Shown here one piece after another: positions 13,043-23,779 of a DNA stretch of 64,000 bases. The translations under genes and the position numbers were made by a program. The DNA is from Symbiodinium natans (Eukaryota > Sar > Dinophyceae > Suessiales > Symbiodiniaceae), in assembly GCA_905221605.1 (NCBI GenBank), contig CAJNDS010000247.1, positions 419,138 through 483,137 on the forward strand, given 5' to 3'. Within the stretch, counting starts at the first letter, position 1, and the number at the start of each line of letters is the position of its first letter. The notes under the pieces are model-generated. The model ran no database searches. It had not been told where the DNA came from and saw only the letters and a list, made by a program, of their open reading frames with translations.

Positions 13043-14198
13043 TCACCTGAGTCCCGCCGCTTGCTGCACTGCAGTGTGCGCCACGTGCAAGACTGTTATA
13101 TTTTCTTTCGTTTGTCTTCTCTTCGCTTTCAACGTGATGCTCGAGGGCTTCACGCAGAGGCTGGACGTTTCCGGCAGGAAGGCCGGACAAAGTTTGGGAA
13201 AGCCTGCAACAGCAGCGATGGCAACACGAAAGCAACTCATGAATTCATTTACCAAGTGCCACTGCGTACCGTCGCACCAGCCTTTGAAGCTCTGCATCGC
13301 GATGGCGCGAAATGGCTGGGTTGATCCTCGACAACGAAATCTGTCGGCCGCACCCCGAACTTTCATAAGCCCGCCCATATAAGTAACTGCCATCTTTCTG
13401 TCTGCACATACAGAGCTTCGCTGTGCTGTTGCGGCATACGTGGAACTTCGGTATAACCAAAAACCCAAAGTTGCAAACCCCAACAGAAGATCGCAACAAC
13501 TCCGGGGCCCGGCTCGAGTAAACATCTCTCTGAGGCTTCCACGCCATGCCGTTAATGATGTTGTAGCGGTTGGTTAAACCATTCACCTCGAAACATCTCA
13601 TTGTGGCCTTTTGCCCTCTTCACATCCGTCCATCTTGCCACTATCTTGCCTGCGTCAGCCAATGCCCTCGGCCACTCTGTTTTGGTGGAGCCGTGGGCTG
13701 TTTGCCTGTGGCAAATACCTTGGAAACACAATTATTAACATGTCACGCCGGCCAACGCTGAGCAAAAAAACAACGGACACCTGCCTTGCCATTGATATCA
13801 TATGTGGCAGAGCGAACGGCCAGCAACTGTGCAGGATCAAGCACCAGCAAACACCATGTGTGGCTTGTAGTGCACCGGACCTTTTCTTGCGTCGTCATCG
13901 ACCTGAAACAGCAGCACATGACTACACTGATTGAAATCCCCAATGCCGAGTGATCAACAAGGCACAAAAAACATGTACTGTGGGCTAAGTGTAATAGGCA
14001 AGTGAGACATCGACATGTCTTCCGAAAAATGGTCCAGCAGTCGCGCACTTCTTTCACGATCTTGTTCCTCCAAGACTGCGCAAAGTCAATCTGTGTTCGA
14101 ACTGCGATTCCAAGCAACTTGCCTGGAGGTCGCGGCGCTGATTCCACATTACCTGTTGAGATGCCTGGCGCAGAAATGCCACAAGAAAGACACAGCAC
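13043..14198 (-). pseudogene. Broken minus-strand coding-like region, unrecognised
   Basis: Protein-like minus-strand stretches change frame repeatedly. About 14130-14010 contains 'LLGIAVRTQIDFAQSWRNK'. 13601-13245 begins 'MRCFEVNGLTNRYNIINGMA' and later reads 'ISLSRINPAISRHRDAELQR'. About 13120-13043 reads 'AKRRQTKENITVLHVAHTA'. I cannot assign a family. The region lies just downstream (minus-strand sense) of the reverse-transcriptase relics and shares their strand, so it may be part of the same accumulation of decayed elements, but nothing in it is diagnostic of a retroelement. Confidence 0.3.
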
Positions 14199-14974
14199 TC
14201 ACAGAGCAATACAATGCTGCACACAAGTTTCGGACCAAAGCGCGCATACCCATTGCATGCCTCATGCTGCTGGTCATGGACCAAATGGTCAGCATTGAGG
14301 AAGTGGTATTGGCCACTGCCACCTGCACAAAACAAAACAACACAAACTAACAGTCTGCCCCTGATACATCTGCGCACGCACGTCGGGAAATGCCGGGCTC
14401 CAGGCGAGCAGCCACCCAACGAGCACCGGGTGGAAGACGAGTCGCACCAGCTGGCAGGAGATTTGGCCTGCTCATGGGTTGGCATGAACGCACTAGCATG
14501 TTACATTCTGCTGTGGCATCCGGCATTGATGATGAACTCCCAAGCTGCATATCTGCCCTGGTCGGGTGGCAACACGACTGGCAGCGGGCCCGTGCCGCAA
14601 AGTAGCTGTCACAACTCATGGCCTGGCCTGACCGTCACGCCGGCAACATGCCCCACGATCTCCACCCATAAATTACAATTGAAGCTTGGGAGACAACGGC
14701 CATCACGAGTCTTTTTTTCGGGCACCATTTGTCACCGTCGCTCATCGGAAAATTCGGGCCTTCCGCAAAACCGTGGAAGCGGGCACTTTTCTCACCCGTT
14801 CCTTTTTCTTGCTGCTTTGCAGCCCCAATGCCATTATAGAGAAGACTACGCCGGAAGCCCAAGCGCGGCAGGGCTGGGAACGACGACAAGCCCTTCAGGC
14901 ACGGAAAGGCAAGGGTGGGATGAGCCGTTTCGGAGGCAGTACTGATAAGGTAGCTCAACCCCAACAATTCCCCA

Positions 14975-15613
14975 TCAACAGTGGCCCTGTGGCGACGGGC
15001 AGTGAGAAGAGATTTCGGCGAGCGCACACGCACGCGATTGCAAAAAAAAGAAAAAGAAGGCCAGCAGGCGACGTAGGCGGCCCCGACACTTGAGCGACGT
15101 TTGGGACTCGTCGTTCCAGCGCCCTCCGACTTCGACAGCCACACGCACAGGCGCTGTGGCCCAGCGCGCATGCTTGGGTCGCGCAGCAGCCTCCAGTGCG
15201 GCACCGTCGCGGTCAGCGGCACCGCGGGCGGGTCTGCCATCCCGCCCAAGCGGGGACACGAGCGTCGCGTCACACCGGAGGGCTTTGCCGCGCTGGGTTG
15301 CGCCATAGACGACGAGATCAAGGCGCCGTCGGTCATCCGGCCGCACGCCCATAGCGGTTGTATCGGCGAACCACTGCTGCGGTACCACTCGCCCTTCCGG
15401 GCCGACCGCCTCGCGCACGACGTGCACCCATGCCTGCTCGAGCACGAAGCCTCGTCGTGCTAAGAGACCGGTGCGCGGACAAGCCGCGAAGTGGTCCCCC
15501 AACCCATCGACTCGCTCATCTCGCTCCAAACCATCCCCTCCGCAGCGGGCGCAGGCAATCGGCAAGGGGAGTCGGAGGCGGCACCACAAGGCGAGGTGCA
15601 TCAGGTCCGGCAA
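14975..15613 (-). pseudogene. Reverse-transcriptase element C-terminal domain, fragment 1b
   Basis: A 212-codon frame carries the post-RT C-terminal region of a non-LTR retroelement protein. A zinc-knuckle-like segment (Cys-x2-Cys, then 'GDHFAACPRTGLLARRG') occupies about residues 21-50. It is followed by 'VVPQQWFADTTA', 'RRRLDLVVYGAT' and 'EVGGRW', which are typical of this family in dinoflagellate genomes. The Asp-rich 'DDRRRLDLVVY' region resembles the metal-binding core of a restriction-like endonuclease fold, but that is inference. After about residue 170 the match ends in a low-complexity Phe run produced by a poly-A/poly-T insertion. The rest of the element is missing upstream, so this is a truncated copy. 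It is the best-preserved protein-coding stretch in the left half of the window. Confidence 0.8.
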
Positions 15614-15707
15614 ACATGGCTCGGGCGTCAGGGGTCAAAGCCGGCAACATCGTGTGTGAAGTGCGAGAACTGCGCTACGGTGCCAGCCCGGTCCCCCAAG
15701 ACCTGGC

Positions 15708-15845
15708 TCATTTGCGGCTCGGGCGGCGGCAGGGCGCGCCTGCTCGTGCCCCGGCCGCGAGTTCCTGCAAGCAGCGCTCTGCGGCGTCGGGGCGCCGCTG
15801 CTGCAACACGGGCAACGCGTCCGCCCACGCAGCCCAATAGGCCGC
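15708..15845 (-). pseudogene. Reverse-transcriptase element post-RT fragment, 1b 5' end
   Basis: This minus-strand piece reads 'AYWAAWADALPVLQQRRPDA', a hallmark of the connection region after the RT domain in this family, and then loses similarity. It lies upstream of the 15613-14975 fragment in the expected order, but separated by only about 95 bp and in another frame, so sequence between the two blocks has been deleted. The sharp start at about 15845 next to an unrelated block is a candidate 5' truncation point of fragment 1b. Confidence 0.65.
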
Positions 15846-15884
15846 CGGGGCGACGCGCTCTGCATTCTCGCGCTTCGAAAACCG

Positions 15885-16034
15885 GTCGGTCCATGTCGGT
15901 CCGCATCTGCCGTAGCTGATGGGGAGCGGCATGCGCAAGGGGCGGCATACGAGCTGCAGAGTTTTTCTGCTGGAATGGTCGGTGAGCCATGACCCTGCTG
16001 GAGGTTCCCATTGCGAGCGCACCAAGGCCCGGGC
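15885..16034 (-). pseudogene. Reverse-transcriptase element post-RT fragment, 1a
   Basis: The minus strand reads 'ARALVRSQWEPPAGSWLT' followed by 'RPLRMPLPISYGRCGP'. The second relic at 17.65-18.03 kb has the corresponding order (AWLTALPA, PPQAMQLAL, RLRLPFPL), which supports homology. In fragment 1a this block sits upstream of AYWAAWADALPVL, although I recall the opposite order in intact elements; this is the main evidence that 1a and 1b are separate insertions. Confidence 0.6.
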
Positions 16035-16393
16035 GCTTGGACGCATGGTTTTAGACATGGCTGGCTGTAGCACGCTGTCAACAAAGACTTGGCTGCATCT
16101 GCGCAACGCGTAAACTGTCAACCATGCGGCAATGCTCCGGCCGGGCCAAGCGGGGTCCTTGGAGGATTGCTGGGCGGGCCTCCTAGCCTTCTGCCTGCAG
16201 CAGCGCGCGAGACTCGGTGCGCAGGTGAGGACGTCGTACCCGCCGGCGACAGCGGGGAGGCGGGTCCGCCAGACGCCGGGCTTTCCGCCGATTGCAGTCC
16301 CAAGCCACGCAGCGTCGCGAGATTTTTCGCATGCGCTTCTGCTTCGGTGGCGAGACCCCCAAGCATTGCGTGCACTGCACCGCGAATCTGGGT

Positions 16394-16894
16394 TCAAGCG
16401 CGTCGCTGGAAGTGAACGTCCACAATGAGTACTCCACAACGGCCAACGCACCGTTGATTCTCCAGCGATCCGGCGGGCATGCAAACGGCAGAGCGATCAC
16501 CTTTTTTTTTTTCGATCACCTTTGCGCGTCGCTCGTCCGGGCGCTCAACATCAGCGTTGAAATCCCGCACCAAGCTTGCGCTCGAGTGGGCCTCCCCGGG
16601 AGGGCAAGAGATCGCGCGGCAGGGTGGCCTGGCGGTCCAATATGCCATGCAAGTGGGTCTGGACGAACGATGCTCCGGGGCAGCGCGCCGAGCACAACAT
16701 TCCTTGCTCGGCCTCATGGAAGCAGGTCGATGGCAGATGCTCTGCAATGCGCAACGCCGGGGTGATGCCGAGTGAGACGGCATCAAAAGGTCCCATAGGT
16801 CCCCTTGCTCACCGCCCCTGGCTTGAGCGAGAGCGTGCATGTCAGTCCCTGCGGCCCACACAAATGTGAAGGCACGAGCATACCACGTGCGCAC
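16394..16894 (-). pseudogene. Decayed reverse-transcriptase palm region, fragment 1a
   Basis: The frame begins near 'MRTWYARAFTFVWAAG' and continues 'HALAQARGGEQGDLWDLLMP'. The Gly-Gly-Glu-Gln-Gly-Asp element followed by a Leu-Met-Pro stretch is the QGD motif of the RT palm (motif B region) in dinoflagellate non-LTR elements. Similarity then moves to another frame (16796-16551, 'SLGITPALRIAEHLPS'), showing an indel, and the catalytic YxDD-type motif is not recognisable. The domain is therefore dead. A poly-T run at 16501-16513 interrupts it further. Confidence 0.6.
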
Positions 16895-17645
16895 GAAGGG
16901 CAGCTGTGCGCAGGCGCCGGGCGTGCGGCGAGGAGCTTACAACATTGCCCGCGGCTGATAAGGTCGTACGTCGCCTTTGCCTTTGCCCGTTCGAGTCAAG
17001 CTAGTGCCCTATAAGGACATGGGACAGGCTGCTGGAAAATGCTTGAAAAGCATTCACGCACTATTGCCAATTAAGTTTCCGCTTTGAACCTCTCTATGTG
17101 CGCAGCCCGGCTCGTTGTCCTTGGCCTTGAGCTCCAGCACTGCTCCGGGCTCTTTGCCTGCACAGCTGCCCTGGCCTTCCTTTCCAGCCTCCTCGGCCTT
17201 CCTCTGTCTGCCGCTGCCAATGTTGACGACCCTCCTGGCTGACTCCCGTGCGCCAGCAGGATGGCCAAACCACGGCTGCCGCGTGCTTGCCGGCTCTGGC
17301 GTAAAAAAATGCGCGAGACAAAATAAACAAATAATCTAGGACGTGCTCCGGACAAACACAACAAAGCATCATCACTCGAGCTGGCAGGATCGCGCGGGGC
17401 TCGGTCCGTCAGCGGGGCGAGCGGGGAGGTCGAGGCCGAGCTCACGGACTGGGGGGAACACGGCGCGTACGGCGCTCGCTCGGGCCTACATCGACTGCGC
17501 AAGCCCAGCAAAGCACACCTGCAAGACTAAGACAAACCCCTGGAAGCGGGTGCACGGGCAACAGAACGAAGCCGCCCCGTCAGAAACTTGATGCGCCCGT
17601 CCGAGCATTGAGCTCTGGGTGGCGGTTCATTTGCGCCGTTCGGCT

Positions 17646-18030
17646 TCATGGCAGCACAGCGACACTAGTGGTGTCCGAAAGCCAACGCCGCGGGACTACC
17701 TGACCGTCAGCTACAATGGCGTCGCCTGCGACCCACGTCCGCTCGGCGATCTTTGCTCGCCAAACCAGAAGCGCAGTGTGAGGGCAGGCCAAAGCACAAT
17801 CCCCGAACACAGCAACGAGCCTGCCACAATCCGCCACGTCCCGGGGATGGGAAGCACGACTCACTTAGAGGAAACGGGAGGCGCAAACGGTGGCAAGGCA
17901 AGCTGCATTGCTTGCGGGGGCCGTGTGGTGGCAAGCTCGCTGGTAAAGCTGTCAACCAGGCACCTGCGTGCGGCCCAGCTTGAGCACGGTTGTTCACAAC
18001 GACCTGTGCTGCCAGCAACACGGCCATCGG
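17646..18030 (-). pseudogene. Second, more decayed RT element C-terminal fragment
   Basis: Homologous to fragments 1a/1b but spread over several minus-strand frames. In order it reads 'AQAGPHAGAWLTALPA', then 'TTRPPQAMQLAL', then 'RLRLPFPLSESC', then 'GDCALACPHTALL' with 'QVVPRRWLSDTT'. At least three frame changes within about 380 bp make it a pseudogene. Similarity fades before the LDLVVYGAT block present in 1b. Because it is in the same orientation and only about 750 bp from 1a, it may be a remnant of the same family inserted earlier. It also gives an independent reading of the motif order. Confidence 0.7.
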
Positions 18031-18359
18031 TCAGCGTTGGTGGGCAAGCGCCATTCGTGATCGCTCGCCAGCAGGCTGCCCTGCCAACGTTTGGCTCGAA
18101 GGATGTTTCGTGCCACCGGTGGTGCGCTGCGGAAGCAGCGACCCTAGAATGCTTGCAGCGGTGTTGCATATGGTTTTCAAAGTGATCCACCGTGTGTATG
18201 TGCGAAAAGAACATTGGTGGCAAATACATGGGCCAGTACGCCGATTTTTTCGGCATCAATCCTAGTCGAAACCAACCGGCACTCGTCGTTTCCGCCTCCG
18301 TTTCGATGACCACATCCTCCCACGTGTCAGCATTTAACGGCTTGCTGCAAGGCATAAGG

Positions 18360-20160
18360 GGCGGTGAGCCGGGAAGCGGCTCGCGGCGACGACACTATTT
18401 GGCCACATGGAACCTGTGGGCTGCTGACGTCCGCAATCAGTTGACTCCTGGGATGCCCTGCAGCATTGCTCAGGTCTTGGCTACGCACGTTTCATGACAC
18501 CACGCTGAGCGCCGACATGCTTTGCCAGAACACTGTCCCTTCCGTTAGTGTGCCCGTTGGCAACGTCGACCGCAGTGGCACGCGGTTTTCTAAATTTTCT
18601 CAGGACTCGCCTGACCCGTTGTCGCCGCAGATCAAGCGCGATACTGGGGTTGGCGCGTTGCGGCGATAGGTGAATTATGTAGCAAAAAGCATGTACCATT
18701 CCATGCGCTGTCATGACGCGCCGTTGTGGCCCAAGGTGGCGTTGCAACGAAGCAGTACGAACAAGATGCCTCCACGTGCGATGTCAAGCGCTAGCGGCTT
18801 CCATGCAGCGTCCGCGCCCAATATTATTTCACAGCGTAGCGTGACGCACAGCTCCACGGTTCGCCTCACAGGCCACGCCGGTTGAGCGAGTGCGCGCGGC
18901 GCCAGGACGAAGCTCCCATCCGTGACGCGGACATGAACATCCATGTCATCACCGATGACAGGCGAAGCGAGATAGCTGCAGCGTGGTTTTTTTCAGTAGA
19001 CTGTGCTGTCCACGACATTGCGCTGGCAACCGCTTGCCCGAACTGCATGAAGTAACGTATTCAAGCGAGCTGAAAGCAGCGTCGGATTTGCGGCCTTGCG
19101 CCACAAACCCAAAAGGGCATGCGATTGAAAAATGCCCTCTGCGAAGTGGGGTGGCAGTGTGGCTGAACTGTTCCATGATACATGCGGCCCGCTTTCATTC
19201 GGCGCCTCATTGTGTTCCGTCAAAACCAAACGTTCGCGCAACGCAATGTTCATAACAACGGCAGGCAATTCTCAAGCAGTCATGTTCGTCACGGGCAACA
19301 ACGCGCCGCCACGCCAACGGCAGTCCCTCTTCGGACCGGGTCTGCGTGCGTTTTTGTGCAACCTGCTGCGCACAGGCTTATGGCTGGCCCGTGCGCGTCA
19401 GGGCAACATGAGAACGCAAGGCAAGGGCCAGCGGTGTGGCGCACACCAGCATGTGCAATCGGCACTTGGAACTCTCAGGTCATACTTTTCCGAGTGACCC
19501 CCACGCCCTCTACCTGGCTCGCTGGGCCAGCTGTGCCGGCAGGTACGTATTGGCGCGTCTAGAAACCTGACCCAAAGAGCAGAAATCTAGATCTTTGCAG
19601 CTTGCATCCTTTGATGTGGATATTCGTTGCACATTGCGTAGCTGAGCAAAGCCAGAAAAGAATTTTGATGTCTATTTCAGGCGCAGTGTTGAGGGTCCTG
19701 TTTTGCTAGAATGGTGCGTATCGGCGCAAAAGCTGTAACCTGCACAAAGACAACAAAAGACTGTAAAACCAACAGCTTAATGACGTAGAATTCGTACCTA
19801 ACGCCATTTAGTTGCCCGATGTTTTAGACTTCTCCTGACCCTGGAACGAAAACAACGCCACACCTTGGTTCCCATCTCACGACTTCCAACCCCATGGGCC
19901 TGAAGATCCGTCTTTGCAAGGGGTTGCAGTGTGCCCACTCCGCCACGGCATGTACAATTCGTAGGGACACAAAAGGCGTGCGACCGCGACGATCGTTGCG
20001 ACAGTGGAACAGGGGTGGTGTTGAAGCAGAGTCCTGAAACTAGCATGTTGACATGGCGGCAGGCTACCCGCAAATGTGTTTGAGACGTTTTGCCAAATAG
20101 CAACGGACAGTCAAAGGATCGCTCGTCGCCCGACAGTGCTCCAAAACATATGTTGGAAAC
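18360..20160. other. Stretch without a supportable gene
   Basis: Short frames on both strands only; no retroelement motifs recognised beyond 18.03 kb and no tandem repeats until the array at 20.16 kb. Confidence 0.5.
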
Positions 20161-20163
20161 CAC

Positions 20164-20428
20164 ATACATATCATAGCATGTCATAACATATCACAACAAA
20201 TCATAACATATCACAACATAGGACAATATATCACAACATACCAGAAACATTGCATAATATATCATAACATATCATATCATATCATAGCATATCATAGCAT
20301 ATCACAGCATATCATAGCATATCATAATATATCATAGCATATCATAGCATATCATAGCATATCAAAGCACATCATAACATTTCATGACATAACATGGCAT
20401 GTCATAACATATCATAACATATCATGAT
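20164..20428. repeat. Pentamer/decamer satellite, ATCATAGCAT type
   Basis: About 265 bp of alternating five-base units, mostly ATCAT followed by AACAT or AGCAT. Units are almost perfect in the middle (20275-20370) and drift at both edges. There is no coding capacity. Confidence 0.9.
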
Positions 20429-21079
20429 GTGCGGTTTGTTCGCAACATCTTGCGACTGCAGCCGTAGGCGCGCGCAAATAAACAAAACCACGCAGGCGGA
20501 ACTTGCACAGGGGCTACTCAGATTTACAGACCTGATGTAGCCTTAAACCACACATCTGTGTTAAGACTTGTGATCTTCCAGGCGCGGCCCATGGACTCCG
20601 TGCGCGAGAGTTCAAGCAGCCGTATCTTCTGTAATGTCGCAATCTTCCAGGGTCTTGAACCGAATGCAACGCCCGGCCAGCGCAAACGCAGAGAAACTTT
20701 CCGTAATATCCATTCTGTGCACGCAACGTGCCACACGACACGCATATGTAAACGCGTTACGTGACATGCAAACGTGAACGTGTTGCGCAACATGCAAGTG
20801 TAAGCGCGTTGCTCCGCAGGCATCCTGTTGCGATTTCTCAACTTCGCAAAAAGTGCCTCCACATCTTTCGAAAATGATGGAATTCAACGCGCAACGTGCA
20901 ACCGGGCCGCGGATTCAAGCCCACTCTGCGCACTCACATAAACAATGACAAATGCCCCTTTTCACCGCAAGTTTGATTTCTTGCACCACTGCGGGTGTTT
21001 TTCCCACATCATTGCGCGGGGCCTGCGGGGCTTTGGGCTTTTAGCTCTGAACTCCCCCCTCCTCCTCCTCCTCCTCCTT

Positions 21080-21620
21080 CCAGTGAAATGGTTTGATACA
21101 TGCCAATTTCAACTTAAGAAAAAACTATAGTATTGACTTGGGTATGATTGATGAGCAAGACGATAAGATTGAATTATTAAACAACAATTGAGAAACACTA
21201 TGAATAAGATGGGTAAACGTAAAGACTGTAAACAAGTAAGTTTTCACCAAAGTGTGATGAATGTAACCAAAGATAATATATAATGGAACAACCTGAATAT
21301 TTTGTCTTTCTTATTCATCTCCTTCTTATTGAATACATAGTTATCATACTTTAAGGAATAATTACCTACATAAGTTCAACCTCCGCGAAGTTCATTCTTT
21401 GATGTTTCAAACTTATATGATATGGGTGAAGATTCTGATATTTAAACAATGTCGATACAAGTGGATTAAAACATAGTTGTTCAAGAGTAAACGAAACAAC
21501 CAGAACATTATTACAAATGGAATGGTTGAACCACTCCAACAGCCTGGGAATATCCTAAAGTTAAACTATGCCTAAAACCAAGTAAGCCCAGACCTCAGCT
21601 TTTACGTAAGGCGTTTCGAT
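21080..21620. other. AT-rich island without a gene
   Basis: Base composition drops clearly below the roughly 50% GC of its surroundings for about 540 bp. All frames have frequent stops. The shift ends near the start of the 42-bp repeat region. It could be AT-rich intergenic DNA, DNA of foreign or organellar origin, or an assembly join. Confidence 0.5.
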
Positions 21621-21849
21621 GAACTGCCTAACTACTATTTGGGCCCCTCCTGTTGAAGCCGGACGGTTGACCGTTTGGCGGTACCAAAAGCAAGCCCACC
21701 AATATGGCAAGCCCGCTCCGGGCTTTACAGACCACACACCAACGCACCGGCTGGGCAGACACTTGGACTACAACGCTACAACTACACGAAAAAAGTGGTC
21801 CAGCGGGGCCCTCCCCTTTCCTTAATTAGCCTTGTAAAACCCAAACGGG

Positions 21850-22165
21850 GTGTACGGTCCCACGCAGAAGAACGGAGGGATTTAGCGGGTCCCACCGAAA
21901 CCCAGCGCGGTCCCACGCAGAAGAACGCGGGTCCCACCGAAACCAGGCACGGTCCCACGCAGAAGAACGCGGGCCTCCCCGAAACCCAGTTCGGTCCCAC
22001 GCAGAAGAACGCGGGTCCCGCCGGAAGCCGGCACGGTCCCACGCAGAAGAACACGGGTTTTACCGAGACCCGGTACGGTCCCACGCAGAAGGGAACGGTC
22101 CCACGCAGTTTTAGTGCATTCCCACGCAGAAGCACGCGGGTCCCACCGAAACCCAGTGTTTTTTT
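21850..22165 (+). repeat. 42-bp minisatellite (CCCACGCAGAAG units)
   Basis: Six to seven units of 42 bp, each containing CGGTCCCACGCAGAAGAAC followed by a variable GGGTCCCACCGAAACC part. A short partial unit occurs near the right end. Because 42 is divisible by three, open frames run through the array on both strands (Gly-Pro-Thr-Gln-Lys-Asn on plus, Cys-Val-Gly-Pro on minus). The resulting 258-codon plus-strand frame extends past the array into a duplicated block, which argues that it is not a real gene. Confidence 0.85.
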
Positions 22166-22339
22166 TTTGAGACAGCAGCCCAGTAGGCCAATCTTGTGTG
22201 GACAATCCACTCAGGGAGAGACAGACATCTACTTAGAGAGTCCAACTGTGCAAGCTAGCGAGCGTAAAAGAAGTCGTGACTACAAAGAAGCAACCGCTAG
22301 CGCAGAGGCCCTTATTGCATGTCAACTTAACGCAAGGAT

Positions 22340-22531
22340 AGTGGGTTTGCTTTGTGGTCTGGGTGCTAAAAAATCGGCCGCTGCGCGGGGCAGTAAGAGT
22401 AATGGCGAGCAAGTGTGCCACTCAGCAACAACCTACCTGCAGCACGCTTGAGGACCTGGAGACTAGACACGCTAAGCGCAGGCCCAGTAGCAAGGAAGCC
22501 CACTTGTGGCATCCAAGCTGCAGCATGCCCA
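22340..22531 (+). repeat. Inverted duplication, left copy
   Basis: About 190 bp matching the reverse complement of 24346-24541 with few differences. Both contain the AAAATCGGCCGCTGCGCGGG core and the CAGGCCCAGTAGCAAGGAAG segment. Confidence 0.85.
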
Positions 22532-23175
22532 GACGCCTGCTTTGTCTCTGCAGCCGCAAGCTGCAGGCTGCCAAGAAGGCCGCTTCTTGGCCAGTCCCTG
22601 CAAATTGCATAAGAATAGGTTTCCGGGATAGTGGGTTTTACTTGCCCCCTTTCAGCTCCGCGGGACACGTTTCGCTGCGCAACTGCCTGGCGCGCCTGTG
22701 AGCATGACACGGACCCTGCAGGTCAAGCACGCCGGTGCTCCTGCTAACCCTTGCCGTCAGGGCAGCGACTGCGCTGAGGTTGCTTACTGCGCGCTTTCCT
22801 TGGTCAGTAAGAGCGAGAACGCCAAGGAAGTGCATTGCGCGTTAACGCAGCGAGGTCTCTGCCCTCACAGCACGCATCCGCGTGCTATGAGCGCTGTGCT
22901 GCTACTGTGTGGCAAAACAAGTCTTTGGTCTCAACTCCTTGTGCATTCACACTTACTTGTCAACCTAACTGCAAGAAGGTGTACTGAGTGCTACGCTATT
23001 GCTACGGCCCTGGCGCTTGTGTGGGGACTGTCCTTACGGACGCGTTGGGCAGTTTAGGTGACGGAGGTTCCTTGCCTTACGGCCTACCCATACTTTCGCT
23101 TAATGTCTGTACTAGACGTGGCACAGCATTGCTATGGGTGACGGGCAACTGAGTGATTGGTGCCGGTAGGTTCTT

Positions 23176-23480
23176 GTGTTCCCAGAGCCGGCCAACAAGA
23201 GAACTGCCAGGCAGTCTGCAGCGGAGGGGCTGCAGGGACAAGAGGCGGACTTCTCGGCAGTCTGCAGCTGGGATGCTGCAGGGACTGCACGTAGGCTTCC
23301 TTGCAACTGGGACTGCTCCCGGGTCCGGGGAACCCATAGCGTTCAGGTTCGCGATCTCTTTCCGCGCTACTGCAGGGTCCTGAAGGCCCATAGGCTTCCG
23401 GTTCGCGATTTCTCACCCTGCTGCTCCCAGGTCGCAAAAGCCCATAAACCTCAGCTTCGCGATTTCTCTCCCTGCGGGTC
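23176..23480 (+). repeat. Direct duplication, left copy
   Basis: About 300 bp that recurs in the same orientation at 24547-24839, sharing GGCCAACAAGAGAACTGC at the left end and repeated TCGCGATTTCTC boxes at the right end. Confidence 0.85.
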
Positions 23481-23565
23481 CCGGGTCCGGGGAGCCATTG
23501 CGCTTCAAGTTCGCGATTTCTCTCCCTGCTGCTCCCAGGTCTCAGAGGCCTCGGGTTCGCGATTT
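23395..23565. repeat. TCGCGATTTCTC tandem boxes, about 54-bp period
   Basis: Four successive TTCGCGATTTCTC-type boxes spaced about 46-54 bp, each followed by CCTGCTGCTCCCAGGTC or a close variant. They overlap the right end of the direct duplication. Confidence 0.75.
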
Positions 23566-23779
23566 CCCAATTGTTTGCTCTCTGCAGCAGCAGGCACTCC
23601 CCGGTCTCTCTTGAGCCTACCAGGCACAGCAGGGACAGGATTGTCCCTGCTGGTGTTCCAGGCACTTCTCCAGCAGGAACAGTATTGTCCGTAAAGGTGC
23701 AGCCAAAGAAAAGGCAAGAAGTTGAAGTGGAAAGAGTGAAAGGGTGTAGAATCGACAGATGTCGGGCGAAAAAACAGGT

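Larger units (their letters stand above)
14975..16894 (-). mobile_element. Two truncated non-LTR reverse-transcriptase elements, joined
   Basis: The minus strand carries reverse-transcriptase and post-RT motifs of the dinoflagellate non-LTR retroelement family. The same block, an LPLPI stretch followed by a Cys-Gly knuckle, occurs twice: 'LRMPLPISYGRCG' near 15910-15950 and 'LRLPLPIACARCGG' near 15535-15580. One element cannot contain it twice, so the interval is at least two fragments: 1a at about 16894-15885 and 1b at about 15845-14975. Fragment 1a has RT palm motifs first; fragment 1b starts inside the post-RT domain. Frames are broken in 1a and intact for about 165 residues in 1b. No terminal repeats or target-site duplications could be located. 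Confidence 0.75.

Noticed and set aside
14214-14945. 243-codon plus-strand frame
   Set aside because: No domain; unusual Trp/Ser/His-rich composition; overlaps minus-strand relics next to the retroelement fragments.
14635-15336. 233-codon minus-strand frame overlapping the RT C-terminal fragment
   Set aside because: The neighbouring frame carries the conserved retroelement motifs; this frame is its shadow over the shared part.
21850-22165. CRISPR-like array
   Set aside because: Units are contiguous 42-mers without unique spacers of constant length, and the genome is eukaryotic.
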